Source: Whalleya microplaca (Eukaryota; Ascomycota; Sordariomycetes; Xylariales; Xylariaceae). From it: 64,000 nucleotides of DNA. The number at the start of each line of letters is the position of its first letter. Position 1 is the first letter of the stretch. The stretch is from the NCBI GenBank assembly GCA_022497155.1, contig MU385770.1, positions 186,001-250,000 of the forward strand. The letters run 5' to 3'. The notes under the pieces are model-generated. The model worked only from the letters and a program-made list of their open reading frames with translations, was not told where the DNA came from and ran no database searches. The translations under genes and the position numbers were made by a program. Shown here in pieces: positions 31,701 to 44,942 of the stretch.

Positions 31701-34539
31701 GCTTTCCAGGGTATACAGCTTCAAATCGGTTGTGGCCAGCCACGCGAAGCTCTCCTACTCGATCATCTTGCTGCAGTCCGACCTCTGTACGTCCTTCAAG
31801 CATATCCTAAACGTGCTCATGGGCTCCATGACGACAGACCAGGCGACCGTGCGCAGCCGCAGCCTCAAGAGTATCAATCTGGTCCTCGAAACGGACCCCA
31901 CGATTCTGGACGGCGATAGTGTTTTCATCCAGCTCATTCTTCAGTGCTCGAGCGATTCCTCGCCTCAGGTGCGAGATTCGGCGCTTGGTCTCGTCGGAAA
32001 GTGCATCAGCATGCGTCCGAAGCTTGAGGAGAGGATGACGCCGACCGTCATTCAGAGATTCATCGATTCGGGAGTGGGCGTGCGGAAGAGGGCCATGAAG
32101 CTTGCCAAAGACATATATCTAGGCAACGAGAGCAAGGCTGTCCGAAGCACCATCGCAAACGGATTGCTGCATCGCATGCAGGATCCGGACGAAGGCGTCC
32201 GGGAGCTGGCGAGACAGATGATAGAAGAGATCTGGATTTCTCCTTTCTATAAAGAGGATGATTCGATCGCCTTCAAGCAGTCTCTCACCGACCACGTTGC
32301 TTTGATGGTCCAGACCGTCAAGCAGGGAAACACCGTTCTCATTCTCGACAAAGTCTTTCAGACGATACTTTCGCCTGAATCGAGGCTCGCCGAAGCGAAC
32401 GCCCGAGTTTGCACGAGGCTGGTTGCGAATATGTTCGATCTCATCGACAATCCCGAATCGGACGACGCGTCAGTCCCGTCCGGCCGTGATGCCTTGCAAG
32501 TCCTGATGATTTTTGCGAAGGCCGATCCGAAGTTGTTCACCTTTGAGCAGATCAGACTGTTACAGCCCAAAATAAAGAGTGTACCGTCGAACGAGGACCT
32601 AGCGGTGTCCCGAGCCGTTGTCGTCATCTATCGACGCGTACTACCTCAGGTGTCCAGTGTGCATTCTCAATTTCTCAAAGATATCCGCGAGGCCCTGATG
32701 CCTGCTACCGGTAAGGTGACGAGATCGCTGCTCGATGATATCGTGGCCTGTCTGTGGATCATCAGCGGTCTTGCCCAGACATCTGAACATCTTGCTCGCC
32801 TCGCCGTATCGGGTCTTCGAGGCATCTACGCAATGAATAGCAAGAGTCAGCTAGACCAGAAGCAAAAGAAGCAATTTGACCGGTACTCTCTGATCAGCGG
32901 AATGATTGGCAAACACTGCGATCTGGATAGCCACGAATTGCTCTTCAAGTCATTTCCAAACTGGAAGGGCTCCGTGTCGAAATTAATGGTGGACATTATC
33001 GTTCCTTTCGCGAACCCACCGCAGCCCATCGACGTCAGGCGGCCGGCCCTTGACGCCATTGGACTTATCTGCCAGTCCAACCCCAGGAACTACGTTCAAG
33101 TCAATGTGTATACGACATTCCAGCAGGCCTTCGATGAACGCGTGCCCGTTTTGGAGTCCATGATTCTTCGGTCGTTCAAGGAATTTCTCTTCACCGAGGA
33201 ACAGCGATCGGAGCAGTCGGCGGCGGCGGCGGCGGCTACCGGCAACAAGGAGCCCGTTAAAAAGGACTTGAAGGTGATGGGCAGTACGAGCTTTGATGAC
33301 GTGGCAAGCGCTACTACGCAACGATTCCTCAAAGACATCACTCGTATCACTCTGGCATCTCAGGACGATCACGCTTTCCTGGCTACGGAGGTGTTGGCAA
33401 GCATTAATCGGCAGGGCCTGGTACATCCGAAGGAGACCGGCGTCACGCTCATTACACTTGAGACCTGCCCGGTCCCCAAGATCTCGGAACTTGCCTATCA
33501 TGAGCACAGAGCGCTGCATGAAAAATACGAAAGCGTGCTGGAGAGGGAGTACGCAAAAGCCATACAGTCAGCTTTTCATTACCAGCATGACATCATCAAA
33601 GACGACCGGGGCGCAACCGAGAACCCCTTCACGTCGAAGCTTCACCTCTTGGTTGAAGTGCTCAAGATCAGCAAGTCCAAGAACCGCATCAGATTCCTCG
33701 AGAAGCTCGTTGGTCAAGTCGATTTCGATCCTGCAAAACTAGAGGTGAACCAGGCAAAAAGACCTGGACACGTGGAATTCTCTCGCTTCATTATAGAGAA
33801 CCTCGCTTTCTTCGAGTACGTCACGGTTGGGGAACTTCAAGCTACGGTAACGGCTATGGAGAAGCTCGTCACTCGAACGGGTTCAGGCATCGCTCAAGCC
33901 ATCGAGTCCGAGGTCTTCCAAGTACGGATGGATCCAACCTCAATATCCAATCTCCAGGCCGACGCCGAGGCCCAGGCCGAATCCGCGCCCCTTCCTGGGG
34001 CCAACGTGGATGAACGGCGACTTGGACAATTGGCTGCCGGTTCGATCATTCTTCTTGTTCTCTGGGAAGCCCGTACCTATCTTCGCCGGTTGCACGGCCT
34101 TAGTTCCAACCGGCGTGAGAGTAAAGGAAAGGCCTCCACGAAGGACCTCACCAAAGCCCCGGTCAAAGTACAAGGTGTCACCGGCGACAAATTCTGGGAT
34201 GACGTGGCCAAGATCATGGCTGGGCTAGACACGCGAGATCGCATGATAGAACAGTGCCGGGCATTCGTGGAACTGTTGAACGTAGACAACGAGGTCAAGA
34301 TTGCAGACGAGGACGAGGACCTTGATGCCGAAGGGGATTCGATAATTCCAGAGGCCGAAGAAGATGAAGACGATGCTACAACTGATCCTCGCGGCCGCAA
34401 GAGAAAGGCCGCAGTTGCTCCGGGCGGACGGAAGAAGCGAGCACGATCCAACTCGAGACCTCGAGGTCGAGGTCGGCCTAGGAAACAAAGTGCGGAAATA
34501 GTGGAGGCAGATCTAAACGAGGATATCGAATGGATCTAA
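28718..34539 (+). CDS. SCC2: cohesin loader Scc2/Mis4 (Nipped-B/NIPBL family)
   Basis: Scc2, with Scc4/Ssl3, loads cohesin onto chromatin in the nucleus. Exons 28718-28862, 29038-29218 and 29286-34539 join in phase to 1859 residues, a normal length. N-terminal exon 1 (MANENSQNGIAPRYGQQPYP) and exon 2 (NPTIGSGPLAQSLAGVVSRE) resemble the partner-binding region of fungal Mis4. The large third exon carries the HEAT-repeat hook. Its characteristic stretch is YSIILLQSDLCTSFKHILNVL, SSPQVRDSALGLVGK and GVRKRAMKLAKDIYLG. A sister-chromatid-cohesion C-terminal domain lies around residues 1250-1450. The C-terminus has an acidic run, then KRKAA, RKKRAR and an AT-hook-like RPRGRGRPRKQ. The region between HEAT repeats and the tail includes an Ala run coded by GGC repeats (33220-33235). 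Confidence 0.95.
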
Positions 34540-35292
34540 TGAAGAAAAGATCCTTACTGGCGGGTTGCGAATTTCCCGTGGTGCATTCTTAACCCCCCTA
34601 ATCCTACACCGCTATATGCTTGATCTGGGTTTGCCACGCAACTTAGAATGGAGGATAGAGATAAAGAGGGACTTACATATTTTTGGGCCTGGCTCCGGCA
34701 ATATATAAGGGCACGGAAACTGGCGTTGAAGAGAGGCTACGAGATTACCGGGGGTACCCACGGCAGGGGCTGCTGCTGCTGCTGCTGACGCTTATTAAAA
34801 GGGGGCATACGTTCAATGGGGCGGATCTCGGAGTGCGTTTGCAATGATACCTCACCTTGCTTTTTGATACTACCTATGGTCACCGCTGGCTTTACCAGTT
34901 GGCAGGTCAGCTTCCCCCGTCACACTACTGAGTTGATGGGTAATGAATAAAAGTTCTGGCCAACCCGCTCATATGCCATCGTTTTCCTCAGTCAATGTAC
35001 ATGTGAATGGCTAATATCATAGAAACTAATGAATTGCTTAGCTTCCGATGTCCTGAGTCACGGTACTGACTATATGCTTATCATATTGCACAGGATGTTT
35101 GTAGCTATTTATCTATCAAACAGAACCTGCTGCTATATTTGCGACAAGAAAACCATATCCACCATGCGGGCTCCGATCTTCCCTCTCATGAGTCTCATGC
35201 CCATATCATTATTCATTTGATTGAGTTGGGCCGTCGAGATCCCTTCCGTTCACCTTGTAGCCCGAATTGAAATAGAAAGAAAGACAAAACCC
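34540..35292. other. convergent intergenic region
   Basis: 3' ends of SCC2 and the BTB-like gene. It contains a short CTG run (about 34770-34788) and AT-rich sequence. No gene is recognised. Confidence 0.55.
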
Positions 35293-37838
35293 TCACGGTG
35301 CTTCAACCACCGACCAAACCTCATCATCCAGCTCGTCATTATCATCATCGTCGCCAAATTCGCCAGCATCATCTGACACATCACCAGCTCCGCTCAGCGA
35401 GAGGCTGTCGTCCGGTGCAACCGACGCCGCGGCCGCAGACACAGCCCTCGCCGACTCAGCGCCTGTATCGGAGCGCACAGCAGCCAGCGACCTGCCCGCC
35501 GTCATAGTGACGCCGGTGTCCGCCAGGCTCACCGTGGGCGCGGAGGGCGCAATACTCGAGACCTCCGTGAACGCCACTGTACCCCCCGTGCGGTACCCGG
35601 GGCCGGGCCCCGCGGGCCCGAGGTCGGCGTCGGGGAGCGCCTCCTCGAAGACGCCGCCGGTGCCGTCGTCGAGCCCATCCGCCCACAGCGGTAGATACTG
35701 GAATTCGTCGTCGGCCAGGTCCAGCCGCAGGTGGTTGGTGCGGTTGAGCGGCGCCTCGAGGGAGCTCAGCTTCGCGCCGTTGGAGCTGGGGCCGCCGAAG
35801 GCGAGGATGGCGGTTTTGAGCTCGTGGTGGAAGTCGTACGGGTTGAAGAAGGGGAGGAGTCCGGGGGTGGCGTGGGCTTGGCTGCTGAGGTTTAGGGGAT
35901 CGGGGTCGAGATCGGGATCGGGATTGGGCGTTGAGGAGGAGGAGGGGGATGGGTTGTTGGCGTTGTCGGTGAGGCCGGCAAGCGCTCGGTCCAGGCGTGC
36001 CACGTCCTCGATTATGTTGTTCTCGAGGTTGCTCGTGTCGCCGATGAAGGTGTTGAGGTTGATCCAGAAGTGCCGGGTCAGCAGCCGTGCGGCGTCGGGG
36101 AGCGTGTCGTAGATGGTGGACGTGGGTATCCACCTCTCGCGCGGCACGTAGCATCGGCGGTCGCGCTCGATGTACTCAATCTCGATAACCGGAGGTGGTT
36201 GCAGCAGCGAGTTTTGCACGATCTTGACTACGTACCGCGCCACTCCGTCGGTTATCCTCGCGGCGAGGAGTTCGGGGTCTCGGAGGACCTCCCACGGGTG
36301 CTTTGGCTCCGGTCTGCTGCTGCTCTGGCCACGACGGGCCTGCACGAGCGGTTTGACGAGTGCTAGTTTGCGGTATTCGGGGAGCTCGAATAGATCGCAG
36401 ATATTATCCGAGGTGAGTCTCGCAAGCCTTTGCTGGATGCGATCGGCATACTTCAGTGCCGCATACTGGATGACCGTTTGGATGTCATCCGGCAGGTCTG
36501 TATCCCAGGTTGGGTCAGCACTTACGGCTTCAACGGTAGGGGTAGAGTCGGAAGCGAGCAACAAAATATACAACTTTAGTCATATTCAAGTGCCAGTTAC
36601 TTCTTCCACTAGACGGGGAGGAAGTGTTCACTGACCAGCACGTGGACGACCAAAAACTGTGTATTGGTTCCCTTGTCCCAGATTATCGACGTAAAAACTG
36701 TCCATGACCTTCTCGGTCACAAGGATCCGGAATGCAGCTCGTGTCACCGTCGGCAACTCCAATGTCCAAGCGATCTTGAGAGCATGCTCAGGGTGAATAT
36801 CAATAAAGTCACTATTAGGATCCGCCATCAACCAGGTAAGCACGGGGTCCCGCTAACATCAAGTCAGTATGATGGTTAACGGTTTCGAACAAGGTCTCGC
36901 TTACAACCACATTGGTACAGTCCAGAATTTTGGCAATGCCGGTGAGAGTATAGACACGAGCTGCCGAGTTCAGAACAAGATCTTGGCCTTGAATGGCTAG
37001 GAGAAGGCGGACAATGTTAGCGCGATGGCGAATAGGGCAGTAGTCATCGATATCGCGAGCTTTTGGTATTTCTATGTCCGCCAGGTCGATCTTCGGGAGA
37101 CCGAAACTGCTGTCGTACTCCCAGGTTCGAGTGTCTATGCCGGCTCTGTGGCAATCGTTAAAGACGGTCGCATGGCGTGGACAATGATCGTCGTGTCCCG
37201 AAACAAGATACGGCGATACTCCCAGTCTTTCGTAGGTCGTCCACCATTCCCTAACCCCGGCGGGGAGAGAGAGCTCTATAAGCTGAGCTGCTAACTCGTC
37301 TCCCTCCGTCGAAGGTGTAAGGTCGATTACGAACCCTTGCGGAATGGGTTCGCCTCTCCGCTCCAGTCTCTTGTGGAATCGAGTCTGTTCCTTCGGCGAC
37401 AGCAGGTGTTTGAAAACCTTTGAGCCAGTCCCCAGGAGCTTCTCCGAGTCAACACGGAATCTTTTTGAGGTCCACTGACACGATTATTAGAAAATGCTAC
37501 TAGAAAACTCAGGTGGTTGGGCAAGAGGCATAAGACTTTGTGATGGAGGCCATGGCTCTCCCTGTAAGCCCAAGTATGCTGTGATGTGAACACGAAGGGG
37601 GGGTCCATACCGATACTCCCATACAGTCCACAAACGACGGAGGGAAATCGACAAGAATCAGTGTGTCCCCCGAGTCGAATTTTTCGTGGGCATTTTGAAT
37701 TTGGTAGAAGCCGCTCCTCTCCCGTCGCTCAGCATCCCAGTTATTGCTGTCTCGGTTAGGCTGCTCCTTGAGCAGTCGTTCAATCTCGCCGTCAATCAAG
37801 AAACCTTGGGGCACAGTAGAGTCACTTGTTTCGTCCAT
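35293..37838 (-). CDS. fungal BTB-like protein of unknown function
   Basis: Exons 37838-37611, 37474-36905, 36852-36636 and 36497-35293 join in phase to 739 residues. The N-terminal part has the form of fungal BTB/POZ-like proteins: DTLILVDFPPSF, then RVDSEKLLGTGSKVFKHLL and GFVIDLTPSTEGDELAAQLIELSLP. A conserved-looking middle follows: ARDIDDYCPIRHRANIVRLLLAIQG, LNSAARVYTLTGIAKILDC, DPNSDFIDIHPEHALKIAWTLELP, YTVFGRPRADLPDDIQTV. The last 230 residues are low complexity (PDPDLDPDPLN, Ala/Ser/Gly-rich) and end in an acidic tail (GDDDDNDELDDEVW). The fourth exon's acceptor (ATACAG after CTGACC) is chosen by phase and similarity. Role unknown; BTB proteins often bring partners together or recruit ubiquitin ligases. 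Confidence 0.75.
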
Positions 37839-39662
37839 AATGTGAGCACGCGACTTAATCTAATGAATCAGACAGTAAGTCGAGTGGTTAAAAATTGAAA
37901 TAAGCTGGAAATCGACTAGTTTATAAGTGGATGAGATATACGCAGAACTGTCGTGATGAGGCAAAGATGCCAGGCTCCAATGACCGATACAGCAGGCCTA
38001 CCACTAGGGAGACAAGACAAGGCGATGAATTGATTTGGATTGATAAAACGCTCTATGTCGAAATGCAATCAAGGCATGATGGATAGAAAAGATGGCAAAG
38101 ATAGTAGAACAAAACAAGGCTGATGGGACTTGTCTGTCGCGAAGGATGTAGTAAGTGGGACACCTGAGTCAACGTATATCTATTTTAAGATACTTAATAG
38201 ACGCGACACCACATATGACACGGAACTAGATCTACACGGAATAATCCATATATGTACTGTCCAGGCAGATGCAGACCGGGGATGTGGGTGAACGAGGCAA
38301 TGAGGCTGCCTTGGAGACATAGTATTCTAGATAGCTATACGGTCGCTATACGACGCCGGCACTATCGTCTATACATTGATATATTAGCAGGTGACATATG
38401 ATGTGTGGCGCATGTGGCAAGTGTGGCTAGCTATCTGGGACCCCTGGATATACATATGTATACGTCCATCATCACAATACAGGTAGTTATAAGGAAGTGT
38501 GAAGACTATGGCGCTATAGTCAACATACTGAGTCTATAATATATACCTTGTCAACTCGTCTATGCTAACTAGGTTGACATGCGTTAGGTATAATCGACTA
38601 AGTTTGTTAATTCTAGCTTCTTTTTAATATTATATCGTACGGTGCGACTTGTCAGCCCTACGGCAACACAGTGCGGTCACCTTATTGGCTGTTGTCCTCT
38701 GGTAGAACACATTTCACACCGCCCAAATGCTTGCTTCCTCTACAGATCTAGGTATAATATACATAGACGCTGGTAGAGATTTGACTGCAACATTTGTATA
38801 CTTTTAAACCGCCTAAATATGTCAGCGCTTGACAACGAACTATATATTTCCTTACTTTGGCCTAAATGATCTAATAATTGTATGTGTAAACTGTATGTAA
38901 GAAAGTGATCTCATAAGATGGCTGGATGGCTTGAATCATAAAGGAGGCCCAAGCTTCATCCCCAGACTTACACAGTACCTATATACTAGACTTAATCTGC
39001 TACTGTACCCCACTCCCTCCCCTAACCGAAAATCGCCGGCAGGTTGGGTCCCTCCTATCCTCTCTCCAATTGGTTGTTAATGTAACCTCCGCGGATAGAA
39101 GGGCAGAAGGGGAGGAAGGTCTTGCCCTCGCATTTTGCTCGCATGAGTATCGCGTGCCCCTTATCCCGATCTGGCCAAGCTCGCCAGAAGGGTCCTACTG
39201 ATTTTCGTCGCGCTTCCGATCGCACGATTGACCTCATCAGTTTACACTAATAATATCTGCCCACCCAAATGCCCGCCGAAAGCCACCAGCCGCGAACGTT
39301 AACACGGAGTCCACATCGCACAGCTGGAAACCTTAGTGCCTGTTGTATGACATAATAAGAATGGGGTAACATATCGGTAGTACCGATGTACATGCTCTTG
39401 TTATTATTTAAATCTGGCCGGGGATGCTGCCTCTGTGTCTCTCTTCTCTGATCTTCTGATCTTTGCTGTGCTTTCGATTCTCGATTCTCCGTAGAATTCG
39501 TTGACCGTTAGTCACGCTCGCCAGATCCATCGCAGTATCGAGACTCTTCAGAGAATCCTGAGGCGACTATACACAGTTTGTACATACTTACGCACGAACC
39601 CACTACTACGCAACGTCGTGACGAGCTCAAAGACACCCGTAATCATCAGACAGACCGACAAG
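37839..39662. other. 1.8 kb intergenic region
   Basis: AT-rich and stop-dense. No ORF above 70 codons with any family feature and no RNA gene found. It holds the BTB-like gene promoter on the left. On the right, 39420-39660 is a pyrimidine-rich probable 5' UTR of the next small gene. Confidence 0.55.
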
Positions 39663-40006
39663 ATGGCCTACACCCAACCAAGCCCGATTAGTGGAGCTCG
39701 CCTTCCCGCAGCGTAAGTTTCTATCTACTCAATACCCTCCTACCTACAAAGGCCAGTTCTCTTTTGTTCTTGTTTCGCCATCATGCAACAATACCGATAT
39801 TTACGTACGTATGAACTCTCGCTGACCGCCACTTGCCACTTAGGGGCCGACACCGGGGCCTGTACCTGGCCGCCGCCATGTTCGTGACCGGCATCGCCGT
39901 AGGCGTACGGTACCAGCGGTCGGCGCTGACGCGCAACGAGCAGGCGCAGAAGAGCGCCGCCGAGAACCTGTACGTCAGCGTCGACCGGAGCGGTGGCGGC
40001 ATCTAA
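39663..40006 (+). CDS. 70-residue single-pass membrane protein
   Basis: Two exons, 39663-39712 and 39844-40006, flank a 131 nt intron (GTAAGT...CTTAG). The protein begins MAYTQPSPISGARLPAA, has one hydrophobic segment (about residues 23-39, LYLAAAMFVTGIAVGV) flanked by arginines, and ends NLYVSVDRSGGGI. Neither exon alone would be called, but the consensus donor, the clean phase and the high GC third positions in exon 2 support a real gene. I do not recognise a named family. Size and topology suggest a small mitochondrial or ER membrane protein, which is inference only. Confidence 0.72.
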
Positions 40007-40729
40007 GTCTACGCTTATACGATGGTGGTGAACTACTGTGACATCCTCCCGCTACCATCTACGGATATCTGGGCGTTTGAGATGATCGATACGGATCACG
40101 ACATGCTAGCAGCAAGTGGCTGTGGAGTATATCGTCATACTGCAGGTGTGGAGAAAGGTGGAATAGTGGGCGAGGGAGAGGGAGAGGGAGAAGACACAAA
40201 GCGGGCAAGCAAGCAAGCAGCCTGACGGCATGGCGATCACAACGGAGACGGAGGTTAGTATGTGTAGCAACTTCATTAGAAGGATTCTCCTTATGCATGT
40301 CAAAACCGGTAGACGGTAGCAATTGATATAGATGGGTAACGGCGTCAATAAGAAACGACTGCATATGGGCAAAAGACGTGCAAAGAGTGGTCGTGTGGAA
40401 ATTCTTCACATACATGGTTCAGCTCAAGACGTTTCAGCCGAGAAAGCGCGGCCAATCAGATATACCATTTACAACCCAATCCGCAGTCCCTCGTAATAGT
40501 ACAGCTCGTCAATGGTATACCATGCGTAAACCTAAACCCCCAATCAACAGGTATATATGTAACCCCTTTTATCCTACAGCTCTCCTCGGCCTCCAGGCCG
40601 AAAACGCAAAACCAGAACGTCAGATATCATGACCTTAAAAGATACCGCACACAAAATGCACTGAACCGGCGGCAATGAACCAGCGGCGATGAAGTCTCAC
40701 CAGGCATAACTATGCAGGTAACAAGCTCA
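40007..40729. other. intergenic with GAGGGA microsatellite
   Basis: 723 bp holding the 3' sides of the small membrane protein gene and YVC1. A purine repeat (GGGAGA)n lies at about 40172-40191. No gene is recognised. Confidence 0.55.
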
Positions 40730-43700
40730 TCATAACGAGCTCCCTCGTCTCTGCCCCTGTCCTTCCCCCTCACTCCCGCTCGTCGACCTCAGAATCTCCT
40801 TCCCCTTGCCTTTGGCCCGCTTCTTCGGCGACACCACAGGCGTGCTGACTCTCTCCCCCTTGACGCTTGGGGGGCGACTCCTGACCTTTTTTCCGGACTG
40901 CCGCTGTTTCTTCTTCTCGCCCGGCACCGGCGGCACCGGCGGCGCCTCCCCGCGCGCCTCGCCGCTCCTATTCTTCCAACTGCCGTCGTCGCCGGAGTTC
41001 TGCGCGGTGGGCGCGACGCTGGAGGTCGCGGCGCTGCCGCGCATGCCGCGCATCTCCTTGACGACGTCGGCGAAGCCCTCCTCGAGCGTCTTCATGCGCG
41101 CGAGCACGAGGCGGCTCATGCGGTCGGCGTTCTCGGTGTCGTGGCGGCTGTCGCGCCCGAGGCCCTTGAGCTGGCCCGTCGCCATCGCCATCTGCGTCGC
41201 GAACGAGGCGGGGCCGCCGAACAGCTCCGTCGCCGCCCCGGGGTCCAGCCCCCCCATGTCCGAGTTGATGTCCACGTCCACCGAGGAGATCCGCCGCACC
41301 CGCGGGTCCATCATGCTCATGCCGTGGTGCAGGGCCGAGCGCGTGGGCGCCGACTTCAGCGGGATCGGCTTCGGCCGCACGGGCGGAGGAGGGGCGGCGT
41401 TCGGGATTTTCCGCGGCGAGCGCGTGCCCGCGGGCGTCGAGGACTCGGCTGGTTTGTTGTTGAGCCGGCTCGTTCGCGGGCGAGAGCGGACCCCCGACGG
41501 TTCCTCGGAGATGGAGGAGGGACTTAGTCCGCGGCGACCAGCACTTTCCTGGGGAGCGTAAAGGATCGTGTTCGTCGAGAGCGTCCTACTATGGAGTCCC
41601 TGCCGACGAAGTGGGGGCCCATTCCGTGGTGACTGGCGATGTGAGGACGAACTCACAGAGGATGGCGCTAACGTCCCACGTCGCGATGCCATGGGGGTAG
41701 TAAAGTAGTCGTCCTGTTGAGACTTGCTGCCACGGCGGCTCCTGACTGCCATATCGTCATCCTCGTCTTCGTCATCGTTCGTAACGAGCTCATCGTCGCC
41801 GTCCGCATCCGCTTGATCCTTGTATTGCTCCCGTTGCTTGAAAATTTGACCGTGAAGTTCTCGCAAGTTCGTGCCGGGGAACCCACTGTTTGATATCAGC
41901 TCCGCAGGGTCGCTAGCAATCGAACGAACATCAGAGATGTTTCTGAACCTCTTAGGTAGATCACGACTCATGCTCATTCGACGCTGCGAGGCGCTGGGGC
42001 GACTATCGATCGTGGGCCACTGTGACAGCCGTTCGCCAATCTCGTCATTCTGGTCCATCCAATTCCGGATTGCCGTTTGCGTCTTTCTCCTTTCTTGTCT
42101 CCGATGACTTCGCATTGTACCGGTATCAGGCTGCCGACGGAAAACTTCGTCCAGAGCGCGGTCTTTCTGGAAGTTGGCGACAGACTCCTCCCGTATTCGC
42201 AAATTCGGACTAAAAAGCGCAGCACCTCTACTCGCCGGGTCCGCGAACGATATCGCGCTTTTCTTGTTACGCCCTTGATTTTCCACTAGGTCTGTCGGCT
42301 CGTATATTGCTGATGCCAGGAAGTACTTTTCATACACATATATGCAAAATAGGATGGGGCAATGGGTGACCTTGATGACCGTACGATTCAGTATCACGAA
42401 CTGTCTTATGGGCATGACATATCTCGTCGGTATCAATACCCAGGCGAAGATGTTTGTCGGTGCAATGTACGAGAACAGCGCATCGTTCTTGACCATGGAT
42501 ATGGTATTAATCGCAAAGAGAAACCTATGGTTCGTAAGCAGATCTGTAGTGAAAGCCGGGTCGGCTACTTACTGGTGCTCCTCGTTCGCATTCGAGGCGA
42601 TCGCCATGAAAGAATTGGTGAGGACGGTGATCAATATCGTCCTGTCAGGTGTCAGGGGGCATTTCTCGACACGAGGAACGGGCGACTTACACAACAAGGA
42701 AGTGACACATGATCAGGAAGATGCCGAGAAGTGTCCTACCAAGATAAGTATACTCGGGCCACCTAGAGGCATCAGTCAGCTCAGCTCTCCATATATAAAA
42801 GGTAACCTAGACGTACACGTCCCAAGCGGCCGGCGTAAACCCCATGAGAATCTGGAAGATTTTGTAAGCCACCTCGGGGGCATCAATGTTGTTCCTAGAC
42901 AGAGTAAAGAACACGAAGAACCCAGAGCAACTAATCAGCACGAGTACGAACACGGCCGCCAGGTCCACCGCCATGAGTCGAAATGCGATCAGCAGCTGCG
43001 AGAAGTACCGATAATGGTCTAGAACACTGAAGATGCGAGGAAGCAGGAGGATGGCGTTCGCCGCCAAGACGTCATAGGCCATATCATTCCATTGATGGGG
43101 ATTAACGAGGAAAACACCATAGACTCGCATGCAGTAGTAGATGATGAGCAGCAGCAGAATGCCCAGATCGAATATGTTCCAAAAGCTCATGATATACAGA
43201 GAAAACCCCTGCTCGTTGAAGCCGACAACCTCGTCCAGCATGAAACCCGCACTCCAGAACCAGAACACCAGCTCTAGCGACGTGATTTGGCTAGAGCGTT
43301 GTATCAAGACAGCGAGAAATAGGCATATCAAGACGAAGAGGGATAGCGTGGACAGGAATTGTCTATACCGTGGAACACGGAGGCGAGACAGCTTGAACGG
43401 GGACGCCTGGCGCGGGTCGTACAGATTGACGGTACGTCGAATAGGCATGGCATGTACGGGCAATTGGGACTGCTGTTCTTTACCGCGCTGGCGGCCGAGG
43501 AGCGGTGTTCTGGCATCGACGGAGCCACTCCGAGGCGTTCTGCCTGGAGGGCTAGGGGTAGGGGTTGGTGGTGCCCTATGGAGACTATCTTGAGATGAGT
43601 AGAAGCTAATTGCACCATTCCATATAGCCTCGAGCTGCTGGACCACAAGGGGATGCGCGAGAAAATGCTTGGCCGACGCACGGATAGCTACCTCGAGCGT

Positions 43701-44506
43701 GGAAGATCGAGCTGCAGTCGGGCGGGCTCGGCCGTCGGAACCCTTCACGCTGGGGGTCATGGGGTTTTCGGGGGCACCCTGAAGCGGGTGAAAATCGTAG
43801 GACAACGCGTCAATGAGCTCCCGGGTGCTGTATTCCTTCAACAGCTTCAAGGCTAGAAGCTCGCAGACTCGTGCCCGCGTGATACTGGTGCCTGCGTTAC
43901 CGGGATACAACTGTCCCTCCTTTTCGAATTGCAGGCAGTTCGCCATGAGCGCGTAGAGTGTCACCCGACTGAAGTGCTGCGTCCGAATTTGCTGCTGCAT
44001 GGGTTTGACGAGGAATTGGGAAACCTGAGGAGATCGGATCTGGTCCCACGACAACGTGGTCTCGGTTCGGGTTTGGACGATGATTCGGATCGCATGAACA
44101 ACGCTATAGACAGGCAACGAATCTAGACACAGTAAATCATGAGCAACTAGTAAACACTTGTTACGGAGCAAGCCACGACTAGCTTACCAAGGTAGCCAGC
44201 AGAAAACAAAGGTATCAGAGACCCCGAGCTTCTATGATGGTCTTCATTGTGGAGGAAACGAGTTGCCCGAGACCTAGCTGGGCCATCATCGTCAAGGTCG
44301 AAGTCTTCTTCGTCCTCCTCGTCTTCGTCCAGCTCGGTGAAATCGGCCGTGGCGTGTCGCTGCTCGCCATAGTCGCGCGTAGCTGGACCGGCGGCGGGCG
44401 AGGCAGGATTCGAGTCGAAAAGACGAGGGGAATCGACGCGACGAGTAGTGGTGGTCGACCTAGGTCGCAGCAGCGAGGACAGCATTGCCTTTGCGGGAGG
44501 GATCAT
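40730..44506 (-). CDS. YVC1: vacuolar TRP-type cation channel Yvc1
   Basis: Yvc1 is a TRP-like channel that releases Ca2+ from the vacuole under hyperosmotic stress. I assemble five exons: 44506-44188, 44122-42817, 42762-42691, 42641-42573 and 42524-40730, all in phase, 1186 residues (1179 if the second ATG at 44485 is used). Residues 1-110 are acidic and cytosolic. Membrane helices run from about 360 (FLSTLSLFVLICLFLAVLI) through ILLLLIIYYCMRVYGVFL, LAAVFVLVLISCSGFFVFF and the pore/last helix LMGFTPAAWDVWPEYT...LLGIFLIMCHFLVV, followed by ILITVLTNSFMAIASNANEEHQ. The cytosolic tail of nearly 600 residues is Ser/Arg-rich with a probable coiled segment near RRQERRKTQTAIRNW. Yeast Yvc1 is 675 residues, so the extra length is mostly this tail. 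Confidence 0.9.
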
Positions 44507-44910
44507 AGCAGTCTACTACCTATATCCAATTCCCCCTACCTACCTCCACGCAGCAACTGGGAGAGATATAATAAGGACATGGAGGGGGGAGAATGGTCAG
44601 AGAATTGGTCCACTACGTGAGTTTATTGCGTTGTATACGTATACTAAATTGACAAAGACCACGACACACAAAACTCGAGTCAAGCCGAGTACGGTGCAGC
44701 CGCGAAGTGCGGGAACACAGAAGAAGAAGAAAAAAAAAAAAGCAGAGAGCAGAGAGAGACGATATGGAGATTGCGAAGGCGTTGAAGGCGTTCGGCTAGT
44801 ATCAACGGCGCGCAGACAGAAACAAGCTATCCACAAAAACGACAAAACCGACGGGGGTCAGGTTGTAGGGAGCAGGGATACAGGCATCTTGAGGTGGATG
44901 CTTGTGCGCA

Positions 44911-44942
44911 CACCATTACACCATTACACCATTACACCATTT
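44911..44942. repeat. CACCATTA minisatellite
   Basis: Three perfect 8-bp copies of CACCATTA and one copy ending TTT, in non-coding DNA upstream of YVC1. Confidence 0.9.
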
